NCBI RefSeq assembly: GCF_029168945.1
Contig: NC_083602.1
Coordinates: 73,676,600 to 73,740,599 of the forward strand
DNA from: Cannabis sativa
Lineage: Eukaryota > Streptophyta > Magnoliopsida > Rosales > Cannabaceae
DNA length: 64,000 nucleotides
Reading direction: 5' to 3'
Part shown: positions 44,655-58,017 of the stretch, one piece after another
How positions within the stretch are numbered: position 1 is the stretch's first letter
Layout: each line of letters opens with the position of its first letter
Translations under genes and position numbers: made by a program
Notes under the pieces: model-generated
Seen by the model: only the letters and a program-made list of their open reading frames with translations
Databases searched by the model: none
Told to the model about the DNA's origin: nothing

Positions 44655-47600
44655 TTTTTTTATCAATTAGGTGAATTTTATTGCTCTTAAACTGTAATTT
44701 GTACAATCTATAAGCACCATAACAAGTTTGTTATGGCCTAATCTTTTCTATACATAAATTTACAAAGTATTAAACCATTCCTCATTTTTTTGACTAACTT
44801 TTTTAGGCCAAACTAATACAATTCTTTGCTTCACAGTCTCTTTGATTCTTCAAACTAAATGTGCCATGTTTTGCTCCTTCCCTTGCCATATCCGATCATT
44901 CCTAGCTTTCCAGAGTTGATACACAAGGCTAGCTAAACCAACAGCTATTACTTTTTTTCTGAAATCTTTTAGCTATAGTTCTGTGTAACCATTTGGTGAT
45001 TCGAGTCAATGTTTTATCTGTAGCTCTCTAGTTCAGCCAAGCTGCAACTTCTGTCAAAAATTTCATAGACGTGTTGCAACCAAAAAATAAGTGATTATTT
45101 GTTTCCTCATGGTTGTTGCACATCATACAGTTAGGATTGTCAATAATACCATATCTGTGTAGTCTCTCCGATCTCAATCTCCCTTCTACTGCCATCCATA
45201 TTATAAAGTTGTGTTTAGGAGTGTTGAACCTTACCCAAACCTGCTCACTCCATAATTTTTTATCTTGAGTAGGGCACAACAGTTTGTACCCTATAGATAT
45301 CTTGTAAAGACTCGGTTTGACCGAGTCAAATATGTTTATAAATATATATATAATAATAATAAAATAATATATATGTATGTAAAAAAAAAATTATTATTTT
45401 GAATATATACTGAAGCCTTTTCGTCCCCCTCTCTCTCTATCTATATTTCTCTCTTTCTCTCTCTTTAAAATACAAAAATAAAACCCATAAACCTCCATAA
45501 CCACCACCACTCCGGCGACCAACCTCCGGCCATCGCCCGACCCAACGCGTCGGTCAGAACGGAACTCCAGCTACCGGCTACCTCACCCCCCAAGCGCCGT
45601 CGCTCCTTTCGCCACCGTTGACTCGGGATCGCAAGTCAAAGTTTGGGGTTTCAAACTTTGAACGGATTTTCCGGTCACCTCCGGCGTCCGTTTGACGAAT
45701 CGTCTTCACCACTAAACTCAGCTCGTCGAGGAGAACAACCTACACTAAACCATTTTTCTCGGTTCACTACTTTTTCCAGTGACATTTTTGTAGCTCTGCC
45801 CCTTTCCGGCGACTTTCCGGTGACATCGTGTACCGTTTTGACAAACGGTTGGCATGGGTGTGATCTACTCATCGAGGTGGTCGTTTTGATATATACTACT
45901 CCTATTTTCGGTGACATTTCCAGTATACCAATTTTTACCGCCACCGATTGTTAATGTGCACCGCTTAGGTGAGGCTTCGGAACCCCAAATTTTAAATATA
46001 GTCATATTATATGTCGTTGGACTCGGTTTTGAATGTAGAATGCGATGATGATAATTATTTAACCATTTGATGGTATAGGTGAGAGTAATATGTAAGTTTG
46101 GACTAAACAATTGGAGCTCGGGACTTGAGAGCTTAAGATCGTCTTTTGGAAAAGTTTAACGACTCGGGAGAGGTAGGGACTCAACTTGATTATTGGACTT
46201 GATTTTTATATGCGTTGTATAACATTAGACATATTCTAATTTTTATGATTTACAAAATTGTTTGAAAAATTGAAAACTTAATCTGCATATTTTCTGGACT
46301 GTTCTGGGGCACTGAGTGCCAAATATATTTTTGTGTGCAAATATTTATGCAGGTTATGATTTTTGGGTTATTCAAAATACAGCTGTTATGCTGCCGAATT
46401 TTCTAGAAAATAAAAAGGAATATGTTCTTTTGTTATGCTTCTTATTTGCCTACTTTGGTTATATTGATGAGAGCCATGTTGATCATGTTCGGTGCATATT
46501 GTTGTTTCACGACCTAGTCTCTGTGTCATCATAGGTAGATCAGGTGTGCACTCACCTGTAGGAGAAAGACCTAGAATTTGTACAGGGAGTGAATTAAATC
46601 TGAGTCCCAGTATTTGTGGTGGATATCAGATGCGACTACCCGATTTTGGATGTCGTTTTCTATGGTTGGTATTGAGAGCTAGGGGTCTAGTGGACGGTGT
46701 GATATGCATTTGACGTTTGATTTGTGATTATTTGTGGTCTCTCTATTTTATTTGTACATAGTGATACTGTTGATGAGACATTTTATTTTTATGAAGCTAA
46801 CCATGCAGGAATTTTATTGAACCAAGGGTCCTTTGATATTAGTTGTTTTCCTACTGGGCTTTATAAGCTCACCCACTATTTTCTCCCATTCCAGGAACTC
46901 AGTTTGATGCTAGTGGATGAGGATGGTACCGTTGGGAAAGGAATGTCGTTATTAGTTTAGTCATATTTTACTCTTTCACCTTCTAATGAGACTGATTTTG
47001 TATTTAAGAACAAAAGGATGGTCTGGATGACTTAAATTAGCTATGTACTAGTTAGAAATGAGAAATGATGGATGCTAGGTATTATTTTGGTATTTTATTG
47101 ACTTATTAAATCTATCTATTTGGTGATTACATAATTGTGGGGATATTACTGCTCTTTTATATTGATGAGTAGTCCTAATTTTATTACTAATATTTTCTTA
47201 TTAATATAGGAGTTAATCCATATCTTTTAAATTAGTATTTTGTAATATAAATAAAAGGATCATTTATAAGCTTTATTTTCCTACAAGGGTCAAAGTGTGA
47301 CCTTTGACCACCCAAGTTATGGATATTACACATCTGCCACAGCCTAGGGCTCGGGTCATGACATATCTGATATTTCCCCACCATGAGTTGCTGAGCATCT
47401 GTAATAGAGCATACCTGGTTTTTCAGAGCTACTAATTGTCTCCAATACCAGCTCCCTTGGCATGGAATAGAGTAGCTCCACCAATTATCTTCTTTGATGT
47501 ATATACTGTGAATCTACTTGACCCACAGATTTTCTCCTTTCTTTGCTATGGCCCACACATATTTGATCATTGCACCTTTATTCCATTCTTTGACTCTTTT

Positions 47601-47880
47601 AAACCCAATTCCCCTAATATTTTCGCTTGGCAAACAATGTCCCAAACAATGGCACCAGCACCTTGAAAGTGTTGCCCTTTTCATAAGAAAGCCCTACAAA
47701 TTGCTTCAATGTCTTTAATAACTTTCTTGGGTAGGATCATGACTTAACTCCAATAGGCATGAATGTAAACAGAACATAATTGATCAAGACAACTCTCCCT
47801 GCAAATGACAAATGCCAAGTACTCCATGTTCTAATTCTTGCAGTCATCTTCTCTGCAAGTATGGCACATTCTTTACACAG
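44655..47880 (-). pseudogene. LINE reverse transcriptase relic, interrupted by a solo LTR
   Basis: The element is on the - strand with its T-rich tail (reverse-complement poly(A)) near 44655. The 47880-47369 part gives 'AILAEKMTARIRTWSTWHLS' and 'FAGRVVLINYVLF', the C-terminal RT/thumb region of plant L1-type LINEs. The 45302-44655 part gives the zf-RVT domain (83-codon open segment, 45279-45028: 'KLWSEQVWVRFNTPKHNFII', 'CMMCNNHEETNNHLFFGC') and a tail 'ARNDRIWQGKE'. A solo LTR sits between the two parts. Frame breaks are present. It is a different copy from the LINE at 11-12.6 kb. Confidence 0.75.
45303..47363 (+). repeat. Solo LTR (2061 bp) with TSD TATCT
   Basis: Opens TGTAAAGACTCGG and closes GGGTCATGACA. 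TATCT is duplicated exactly at 45298-45302 and 47364-47368. There is no internal domain. A TATA-rich stretch near 45330-45345 is followed by a CT-rich leader and a GC-rich segment, so the LTR probably reads to the right. The size and TGTAA/ACA ends suggest a Tekay/Del-type Gypsy LTR. Small ORFs inside (for example 45643-45954) are not convincing genes. Confidence 0.88.
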
Positions 47881-48009
47881 AACTAAATGTCAATGTTACT
47901 ATAATAGAATATTTTATAAAGACAAGTGAGAATGTAAATCTCCTTTGTTATTGATTCTTAATTCAAAATAATTTGCTTAGCAATGAATATTATTTTTATG
48001 TTTCTCCAT

Positions 48010-48077
48010 GTTGCCTAATGAATATTTATTGGTGAAAAACATATGCTTAATTAATGTTCTCCACCTCATTAGGCAAC
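48010..48077. repeat. Perfect 12-bp inverted repeat
   Basis: GTTGCCTAATGA (48010-48021) and TCATTAGGCAAC (48066-48077) are exact reverse complements, separated by 44 bp. Confidence 0.85.
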
Positions 48078-49739
48078 TTTACTAAATATAGACTTCATTA
48101 CTCTTTAGGATATTTATTTCTTCATTCGTGGAATATTGTACCATAATTTCAATTATTTATATTCCACAGTTTAATTTGTGTCTAAAATTAATATTGTAGT
48201 TTAACTCTTATTATACATAATGTAATTACTAGAAACATTGATCGTATTGTTCTAATAAGTCATCTTAATGATCAACCAACAAACTCATTAAGAGAAAATG
48301 GTTCAACATGCATGTTGTTTATAAATTGTAAGTAATTACTAAATAACATGACTTATTAGAATTTTATCAATGAATTGTAGATTATTAATGATTAGTTATG
48401 GATTCTCAATAACCATTAAACTTAAGAGTTATTGTGAATCATAATTAATCTACTACTTAAGGTGAAAGTTTAAAAATATAAATGATCATTTTTCAATATA
48501 AGTTCCTAGATAAATCACTCACACTGATCAAGTCAATTATTAATTCCACAATTATAGTTTTGTGAGATGGATAATAAAGCATGTAACCCTTAGACATTAT
48601 AGCATTTAGGTTGAAATGCTTATGTATGGTATTTGGGTCCAGTTCTAAACCAGTCATGCACCATTATATGAGTGTACTAGGCATATGTAGTGGGCAATGA
48701 ACCCATACTTTTTATGAATTTTTGTAAATAAAAGATAGGTTTATCCATCCTCACGAATTTTAATGTAATATTATCCATCTATCTTTGATCTCACTTCCTT
48801 AATATACAAATTGTATTATTTTTCCACTTAAGATTTAAAGGTCTTTGAAATATATAAATCTTTATTTTTGTAGAGATATAATTTATGTGAGTAATCATTA
48901 ATAAATGAGATGATTTTTTTTTAAAAAAAAAATACGAGTCCATATCTACTCGTGTTAATTGACATGTATAATTTCTAATATGATAGAATTCCCATATGCA
49001 CTAATTTTGACTTGTTAGAATGCATTTTCTTAATGAAATTGACACAAGTTTTAAATAAATATAGTAAACCCAGAGTAATGAAAGTACCTCACTATTTATT
49101 AATATTTATTCTCTATATGGAGATAAGCTATAAAATCTCTGAAGCCGTAATGTAGAGGAAGTCTTATTAATAACACATTCTTTGTTACCGAATTTAGTGA
49201 CATCATTTTATAATTAATATTGTAAAAGACCTTTAGACATGTGTCTAAATCATGTTTCTAAAGAAACTTGGATCATAAAGGTCTTTGATAATTTTAAAGC
49301 AAATTAAGCCACTACAATATTGCTTGTTCTTGAAGTTTCTAAATGCAAGAACTCATCTTGCATGTTGATAAGATTTACTCACAATTACTAACTTCCTTCG
49401 ATTTATTTGTAAATCTTGCAAGAAATTATGAATATGGAATAACAATCTAAAATAATTCACTATGTGTTAATAATCATACTATATTAAAATAAAGTCATAC
49501 AAAACAAATTAAAAATTTATTGGTGATAATGAAGTGAGATTTATTTTTCTTAATTATATAGTCAAAATCTGTACATTCTGGATGAAGTTATGAGAATAAA
49601 ATTTGGAAATTTCTACTAGTTCTGTAGAAATTTATAAATAGTGATATAATATAATTGCATAATTATTAATATATAATTTTGAAATTTAAATGAATCATAT
49701 GTTTATCAATTTATAAACATGCTTAATATGAAATCTTAT

Positions 49740-50520
49740 TAAACAAAAATTGTCTATGGACTAAATTTTTAATTTAATAAGATCAGATTTAGATTTAGAT
49801 TATGGTAGATTTAAATCATTTATGAAAAAACTTAAAGTTATATTTTTCTATCTCAATGAAATGTGTGAAACATTTAATTATTTTAAAATATTTTAAAATT
49901 TTATACTTTATAATAAAACTATTGAGTTAAATCTACATAATTTCCTATGGGATAGATTAAGAGAATTTACTTTAACATATCAATTTTATGAACATAATAA
50001 AATTTCTGTGGGGTAAAATTATTTTATCCACATAATTAATTATTATACATGTCCATTATGTGATCCTCATCCACTTAATATATATAATTTTATATAATAA
50101 GGATACTGTGGCTACTCTTTAATTATTTAAAATTATATGGTTCATTAGACTTTAAAGTATAAATTGAAGACGAAAATTTTACTAAATCTAAAATTTTATG
50201 TGGGCTAAATTTTAAATTTAATAAAATTAGATGAATTGTATGATAGATATAATTAAACAATTAGTTTAAGAAAAATGAAGGTTTATTATCTATCTTAATT
50301 AAATTTGTGATAACATGCTATTAAATTAAATCCCCATAACTCCCTGTGAATAAATTAAGAGAATATAATTTAACATGTGATCCTAGTTAATTATATAAAT
50401 ATCATAAAATTGTCGTGGAGTAAAGTTATTACAACTATATAATTAATTACAAACTATGTCAATTAAGGGAAATTTTATATAATTAAAAATGTTGTGACTA
50501 CTCCCTTATTATATAAAATT
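49740..50520. repeat. Degenerate direct duplication, about 430 bp apart
   Basis: A series of phrases recurs in the same order in both halves. The pairs are 'TATGGACTAAATTTTTAATTT' / 'TGTGGGCTAAATTTTAAATTT'; 'CTATCTCAATGAAATGTGTG' / 'CTATCTTAATTAAATTTGTG'; 'ATTTCCTATGGGATAGATTA' / 'ACTCCCTGTGAATAAATTAA'; and 'GTGGCTACTCTTTAATTATT' / 'GTGACTACTCCCTTATTATA'. Confidence 0.6.
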
Positions 50521-52529
50521 ATTTTCACAATGACATTAGGTATTGGGCTCTACCTAAAAGTAATTTCGTTATTAACACAATAGACAATCACTGAGATTAG
50601 TGCTTCTAGTATGCTCGTCCGAAGATCATTAAAAACTGTTCTAGATATGAGCATTTGTTTGTGTTTCATGCTTTCTTATGTCAAACCAATTGCTTACGTT
50701 TTACTCATAAGTTATTTATTTTATGAGTATTTTATGAATAATTTTATGAAAATTAATGTGCTAAATAAAATACTGAACCTATATTAATGTTTGAATATTT
50801 TCTTAAAATATCTAGCACTATTATAGAATTAATATATAACATTTAAATCTTAATAAATTGCACTAATAATAAATTTACAAAAATAAATATAAAATAGTAC
50901 TATTATTATAGGATAATAAATTAAATACAAATTCCATAATATATAATAATTGACAAATTTTTCAAAATTCATTAATTTAGACAATAAATCACTTAAATTT
51001 AGTAATAAATATTTAAATGCACAAATATAATAATTAGGATAATTGTTACATGCCTAAATAAATCATTTAATAAATTACCAAATAAAAAAAATCAACTTTT
51101 AATTTATACTAAATAACATATAAATTTTAAATATACGTATCAAATAAAAATAGAAAAATTGAATAAATGCAATTTACTAATTAAATTAACACAAATAAAA
51201 AAATAAAATAATATTCAAAATTATTAAAACTTTATAATTTTTTTTTTCGAAAATTTGCTGCCTTAAACGACATGTTGTTTTTTGTTATAGGCAAAAATGA
51301 CACGTCAATTTTTTAACAAAAAGGGTTGTATAAATTTGGAAAACAACAACAATTTTCCGGGTAACAAATAGGAAGAAATGACGCTTCATTCGCGTCTTCT
51401 TCTTCAGTGAACCGAGTCAATTTTGACCCATTTTTTATGTGTGGCTCAAGCGGATCTGACCCAAATTTAGTCGAAAAATACAATTCTGACGACCGAATCA
51501 GTCCACATTAATTCCAAATGAATCTAAAAGAAAATAAAAATCAGACACTTATATAGATTTCATACATCAAAAATACGTCAAAATGAAACTTTAATTTTAT
51601 AAAAGAATTTCAGGTCTTAATGTATATTACCAGAAAAAATTCGTCAAGTTTCACAGTTTTCAAATTGATTTCATGCATAAAAAAAGCTTATAGTATTATA
51701 TGAATGTACTAATAATGCAAAGAGATTCGAAAGCCACACAGAAAATGAAAAGTAAGATTTTTCGAACAAAATCCACCGTAACCAAAAATTTCACGTGTAT
51801 ATATATACTTATATATAATCATTATACCGCTTAAAATATGGTATATATAAAATAGATTATAATAATCAATTATATGCAATAAAATTATGAAATCAGTGTA
51901 AAATATATATAACCATATATGTCTGAAATGTATATAAATATAAATATGTATATATAAGAAAATAATTAATTTTGATGCATAGAAAATATTAATATAGAAA
52001 GAAATTAACATGAATTAAAAAGATTGAAATGAAAATTTTACGAGTATCTGCCATTAATGAACACTCGATCGTGTATATATATACATATATAAAAAAACTC
52101 AAAATTTAAATCATGGTAGAAATAATACTGTTTTGATACTAACTGCTTGACATTTATATATATGATATGAAGCAGATATAATCATGTATAAAATGCAGAA
52201 TTAATCAAACATATATGTACTATGAATAAATGATCAAAATATCTCAAGGCATTGATTCTTTGAGCTTCAATCTCGCACTAACTTTAGATCTGTAAAAGAA
52301 AAGGAAACTTATCGGTATGGGTAATCGGGCTTCTAAGCTCTTACTCTTTTTAGATGGATTTACTGTGTTTTACAAAATGAGTAGTGAGTTCGGGGATCGA
52401 TATCCTATATTTATATAGGTGGGACCTTCCATCAAGATCTTTGCCACAATTAATTGTCAGAATATTTAAACAATTAATTTTAAAAATTAAATCGGGTAAC
52501 TGAAATATTTTATAATTAAATCTGACCAT

Positions 52530-52844
52530 CACTACAAACAAATCTTTCTTTTAGTCACAATAAAGCTTGTGTCTAAAGATAAAAAAAAGTTGTGACTAAT
52601 TATAAATTATCATTATTATGTTATGACTAAAAGTATTAGTCACAAAAATCACAATTTGTTGTGACTAAATCTGGTTTTAGTCACAATACTTATTGTGACT
52701 AAAACTAAATTAGTGACAACTCGTATCTAAATATTAAGTTTTAATTACAAGTAATTTTTTATTGTGATTAAAAGTCACATTTAATTACAAAAATTTATGT
52801 TGTGACTGAAAAATTATCACTAAAGGTAATAATTTTTTGTAATG
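52530..52844. mobile_element. CACTA-type MITE, copy B, TSD CAT
   Basis: The same family as 14545-14858. It opens CACTACAAACAAATC and ends TTTTTTGTAATG, with the same 'TAGTCACAATA...TTGTGACTAAAAC' interior. CAT stands on both sides (52527-52529 and 52845-52847), the 3-bp duplication expected of CACTA elements. Confidence 0.8.
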
Positions 52845-52847
52845 CAT

Positions 52848-54237
52848 AATTAAAATATTTTAATTAATTAATAAGTAAATAATTATATTTTATAAATTAA
52901 TCAAATAAAATATTTAATTTATTACTATATCAATTAGACTATTGGAGAGTGAAGAATGACCATGAGTGAAACAAGCATGTTTAAACATAGTTTCCATGTA
53001 CGTCTTATTATTATAAGAGATTGTAGAGTATATTTATATATAAGGATTTCAAAGTATGAAAAAAAAAATTATATTTATAAAAGTAATTTGTGCCATATAT
53101 AAATATTTGAATTTAACTTTTAGTTGTAAATAAATGTTTAAGTTTAATTTTTGAATAATAATGCATAAGTTATAATTCTAAAATTTTTGTAAGTATCACA
53201 TGATAATTTTTGATTAGTCCAAGTAATTAAATTTTTATTTTTTAAAAAAATTAATTTAAATATAACATTCAGAAAATAATACGTGTATAATAACTTCATA
53301 TTTAATACATAGTTTTAAAAATATAATTTAGCTATTATTACAGCTAAATATTAATTTTATGTATTTATTTATAACTTAAAGTTAAAGTTAAAATTTAAAA
53401 CTTTTGTTTTGAATAATAATAATAATAATAATATACAGTGATATGTGGCATTAATCGATCAGATTTCAGACCCATATCTCAAAAAACGAGCAGCTCAATG
53501 ACAATCTATTTGACATAAAGTAGTGCAAATTATCAGTCACTGCTAGTAGTGCATTAGCACAAATCCAATTAAAAGTAAATATATATTTCATAAAAGATGC
53601 ACATTTTGTTTGTATGGCATGGATTAACCACTAATAATCAATCATCATGTATATTTCTTTTTGTAACAATAATACATATTAGCTTGACTTTTCATTAGAA
53701 AGATTAAATTAAGAAATATTTACATAATAACTAAAAAAATTTTAAAAAAAAATTGCGAAAATACATCAGTATAGAAAAAAAATATATATTTTTCTTTAAA
53801 TTTTTTTATTTACAAAAATATCTTTTCAGTAAAAATAATAACTATTTTTCGGTTGTTTTATAATTTATTTATAGTTGTATTATATTAATCACGAGGTTAT
53901 TTTTCTGACTTTTTTTTAGTTGTCGTGAGATTGATTTCTTGTTGTTTTTTACTTGTTTTTTTTTAGTTTTTTCTAAACAAAATATATTTTTATAATTTTA
54001 AAGCTTTATAAGCATGCTTTTATAAATAAAAACTTTAGACTAAAAAATTATAAATTAAATATTAAAAAAAATACTTGTGAAAATTTCTCTTAAATTAACA
54101 AGATTATTGCTATGATTATATATATCATCATAAATATAAGATATAATCGATGATACGTATGTAATTTGTTTTCACTTAATTAATATTTGTTTACTGAGTT
54201 TTTAATAAACTGATTAGAAAATAAATAGAGCATAAGA
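52848..54237. other. AT-rich DNA, nothing recognised
   Basis: A short (AAT)n run lies near 53413-53433. No ORF of interest. Confidence 0.45.
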
Positions 54238-54400
54238 TATAACAAAATGAAGAAAAAAATATCAAGATTTTTACGTAATTGGGACGTTAATGAGTTTTAG
54301 TCTATAAGAAAATTTAATTAGCTTGAAAAGTTTAGATGTATTACACACAAGTATAATGTTCTTGTCTCAGCTTAAGAACCTTAATTTCAGTCTTAGCATC
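54238..54400 (-). repeat. Fragment of a Tat LTR
   Basis: 'GATTTTTACGTAATTGGGAC' followed by 'GTTAATGAGTTTTAGTC' and, further on, 'ATAATGTTCTTG' matches the inner part of the Tat LTRs (6790-6885 in copy 1, same strand). It is old and truncated. Confidence 0.6.
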
Positions 54401-54437
54401 TAAAAAATAATTTTTCAACCATTTGCATGAAGATATA

Positions 54438-56404
54438 TGTAACACCCTACTAATTTAAGCGTGTTATCATGATTTCTAATACTGTATACTTCTTTGCTAA
54501 TCTAAGAATTTATGAAAAAATATGAATAAATTAAATTTTCATAATTAAATTTTAAACATGATATATAAATACTTTACATAATTTGGGATCCTGTATTTTT
54601 AAAATTACAACCATTTTAAAAAATACTTAATAACAAAAGTTGTCGCCTGGCGACTATTATAATAAGACCTGCTATCACGAAGATCGAGCACTCAGGTCTA
54701 ATTGCCTCGATATGTACATTCTTCATCCGCTCGTGCTCACTGTTGTTCAGCCTTAGCTTTGCTTTTACCTACACATATAAAAAATATCTGTGAGTCGATA
54801 AACTGAGTAAGAAAAGCATAATCATAACATAAATATAATCTGGATTATGACTAGGCGTCTATACACCCAATTACAATCCTATCCCGTGTCCCACACATAC
54901 TGAGTCTAGAATATTCGTACAACATAGCCTAGCATATATATGTCGATATCTCAGTGCATCTCTATGTACACTTCACTAATATCCTAATATGCTAATCTAA
55001 TAGCTATTGATATGCCTAACATATATCTGTTGGTATCTCGGTCCAACTCTATGTACACCTCACTAATACTCTAATATGTTATTCCAATGGCAACTGATAT
55101 GCATGCTAAATATGTATTCATATATGTAATTATTATACTAGTCTTACATTGATTTTGAATTCAGGTATACCGCTCAACCTGAGTAGAAACTGCTGCTCCA
55201 CGATTTACATGTCCCTAAGTCACAACATATGTCAAACTAATAAGTGATAGGCTAAATAATTTTTCAGAAATTTAGACTCAAAACTAAAAGTTTTCCTATC
55301 GATAGATAGCATGGCAATACTCTAAAAATCCATTAAACACCAAAACTAAGGCTCTTAAAATTGCTAATACTGGTAAACTGGATTCCCGAAATGGTAAACT
55401 GTTTTTTGAGTCCTACCTGGGAAACTGATTAATCGTTTCTCTACAAAAATTCCAAATAATTTCAAATCTTGCTCAAAACATCATTAATTCACACCCAACT
55501 CTCCAAAACACCTAATAATGACATAATAAACATAACCCAACAAGTATTTGTAAGAAAAACCACCTAAACTTGTAATTACCATTAGTGACCTAAGTTTGAG
55601 CTTAAGAGCTCAAATTTTGGTCTTTCTCCACAAGAGCAACTAAAAGCAGCAATAAGCAACCTAAATATCTTTTAAACAACCTCAGAAAATAATTTAAAAC
55701 ATCATCAAACCAAACAACAACCCAAATCCAATAATATTCATAAAGACTAGATATTCTACTTTAAATTTCAAAGGAAGAAAGGAAGAGAAGCTTAGCTTGA
55801 GCTAACCCTCACTTAATCTACCAAAACCCTAGTTGAATTTCTTTGATTTTGATCTTAAAATAGGAGGAAAATTCTAGTTTTTCCTTGGGCTTCTACTTGG
55901 CCGAACACAAGAGGGAAAGAGAAAGAGTTGGTGAATTGTGTTTTTCTTAATTTTTCATTAATCTTTAGATAATTAAAACATGATTATCAATTCACCTTAT
56001 ATTTATCAATAATAAGCTTAAAAAAAAAAGCAATTAAATTCTACTTAAACTATATGAAATAATTTAACATAAATAACAATTTCACCTTTGCTTACTCAAT
56101 AAGTAACTCAAATATTCTAGGGTAAAATAATCTAAAACCAAAATTGTAAATATTCCCGGCTAATTTAGCCTGCTAATACTAAAGAAATAAACCATAAATA
56201 AATTATTATATAGGCCAAACATCGCATTCCACTATTACCGAGCATAAAATATAAAAAAACTTAAAATTTCACATATATCATAATTAATACACCTAGAATT
56301 CAAATATATCTCCATAATTGTAAAAATAATAATTTAGAGCCTACTTCTAAAAATAAGCCCTAATTATCTACTAATTTTTAAAATAAAACTAAGTGGTCAT
56401 TACA
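54438..56404 (-). repeat. 3' LTR of a Tekay/Del element (1.97 kb)
   Basis: On the + strand it reads TGTAACACCC...GTCATTACA. It abuts a polypurine tract and the chromodomain end of a - strand Tekay pol, so it is the 3' LTR. It contains an 87-bp direct duplication at 54931-55105. Confidence 0.8.
54931..55105. repeat. 87-bp direct duplication in the Tekay LTR
   Basis: Two diverged units share 'CTCTATGTACAC.TCACTAAT' and 'AGCATATATATGTCGATATC' / 'AACATATATCTGTTGGTATC'. Confidence 0.6.
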
Positions 56405-56425
56405 ATTAATAGCCCCCGTTAAAAG
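56405..56425 (-). other. Polypurine tract of the Tekay element
   Basis: - strand TTTTAACGGGGGCTATTAAT directly precedes the LTR, just after the conserved 'GAGGATGAAATCC' end of the coding region. Confidence 0.55.
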
Positions 56426-58017
56426 GATTTCATCCTCAAAATCTAACTTGAACAACTCCAGTTATTGAGCCCTCATATCGGACTCCAACTTCTAGGTGGG
56501 TTCCTCCACTTTATTATTTCTTCAGAGCACTTTTACCAAAGCTATTGTCTTATTTCAAAGAACATTATCCTTTCTGTTAAGAATCAACACTGGTTGCTCC
56601 TTATATGAAAAATCTAGTTGGAGCTCTAAGCTTTCATAAGTCAACACGTGTGGGATTTGAGATGTATTTTCGTAGCATAGAGACATGAAATACGTTATGA
56701 ACTACTGGCAATGCTAGAGACAAGGCTAGACGATATGCAACTAACCAACCTTCTCGAGAATCTTAAAAGGCCCTATGAATCTAGATCATAACTTGCCCTT
56801 TCTCTCGAAGCGTTTAATCTCTTTCACTAGAGATACTCGTTGAAATACATGATCCCCTACTTAAAATTCTATATTTATGAATTTGGATCTGCATAACTTT
56901 TCGGCCTACTCTGAGAGGCAATCATTCTGGCCTTAAGCTTCTCTATTGCCTCATTAGTCTGTTGAACTGATTCTGGACCTAAGTATCTTGTTTCTCTAAT
57001 TTTATCTCAGTGAATTGGAGATCTACATTTCCTGCCATACAACATCTTATAGGGAGCCATCCTTATTATACTCTAGTAGCTATTATTGTATGAAAACTCT
57101 ATCAGTGGCAAATACTTGCTCTAGGAGCCTTCAAAATTCATTACACAAGCTCGTAACATATCTTCCAATATGTGAATTATTCTCTTGGACTGACCATCTG
57201 TCTGGGGTTGGAAAGCTAAACTGAACTTCAGCTTTGTACGCATGGCTCGTTGTAGACTTTCCTCAAACTTTGAAGTGAACTTTGGATTCCTATCCGACAC
57301 AGTGGACTTTGGAGCCCCATGTAATTGTACTATTTCCTGTACATAAAGTTTTGCATACTGATCCACTGTGTATGTTATTTTTACTGGAAGAAATGTGTTG
57401 ACCTTGTAAATAGATCTAGAATTACCCATATAGAATCAAACATACCCGTGGTTCTAGGTAATCCAACTACAAAATATATGGTGACGTCCTCCCATTTTCA
57501 CTTAAGAAGAGTCAAAGGCTGTAATAATCGTACAAGTCTTTGGTGTTCAGCCTTAATCTATTGACAAGTCAAGCACTGAGATACGTATTCTAGCTACCAC
57601 ATCCTTCTTCTTACTACACTGCCAGTAAAAGGGTTTCAAATCTGTATACATCTTGGTGGTGCCGGGATGCAATAAATAGGGAGTGGTATGAGCTTCATTG
57701 AGAATCTCTTTCCTAAGTTCCAAACTACCCGGGACATAAACCTGGGTTTTAAAAAGCAATATACTTCTTTCTAATAATGAGAAATCTTTAGCTTTCCTAG
57801 CTAAGTCTTCTTCTCGGATCTTCATTAATTCTGGATCTACCAACTAAGTATTTCTTACTCTGTCTAATAAATCTAATTACAGTGTCAAGTTATTAAGTTT
57901 ACGCACTACAAACTCAATACTTGATTTAACCATGTCATTTCCCTACCATGAAGATATCATAATCGTGTTGAATATCTGCAACAGACCGTTCCTACTCAAG
58001 GTATCCTCCACTACATT
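56426..58017 (-). pseudogene. pol: Tekay/Del RNase H end, integrase and chromodomain
   Basis: From right to left: 'NVVEDTLSRNG' (RNase H end, cut at 58017), and the integrase finger 'LRKEILNEAHTTPYLLHPGT' (open 57843-57553). The core is open at 57429-57121 with 'VSDRNPKFTS' (catalytic Asp) and 'PQTDGQSKRIIHIL', where Lys stands for the catalytic Glu. A chromodomain-like end follows: 'FHVSMLRKYISNP', 'YKEQPVLILNRKD', 'NKTIALVKVL' (56690-56530). Stops and shifts occur throughout. The element is cut at 58017, where an LTR fragment begins. Confidence 0.8.

Larger units (their letters stand above)
47881..52529. other. AT-rich intergenic region, no gene supported
   Basis: Long, very AT-rich DNA. 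It contains an inverted repeat at 48010-48077 and a degenerate duplication at 49740-50520. The piece at 51290-51480 is somewhat less AT-rich. Translation in any frame gives only short, low-complexity ORFs. Confidence 0.5.

Noticed and set aside
45643..45954. 103-codon ORF in the 2.06-kb solo LTR, with an 89-codon ORF opposite
   Set aside because: Both strands are open because the stretch is GC-rich. There are no domains, and the position is inside the LTR leader.
51709..52011. 100-codon - strand ORF rich in Ile/Tyr
   Set aside because: Composition follows the AT-rich DNA ('YIHIYIYIHF'); no motif.
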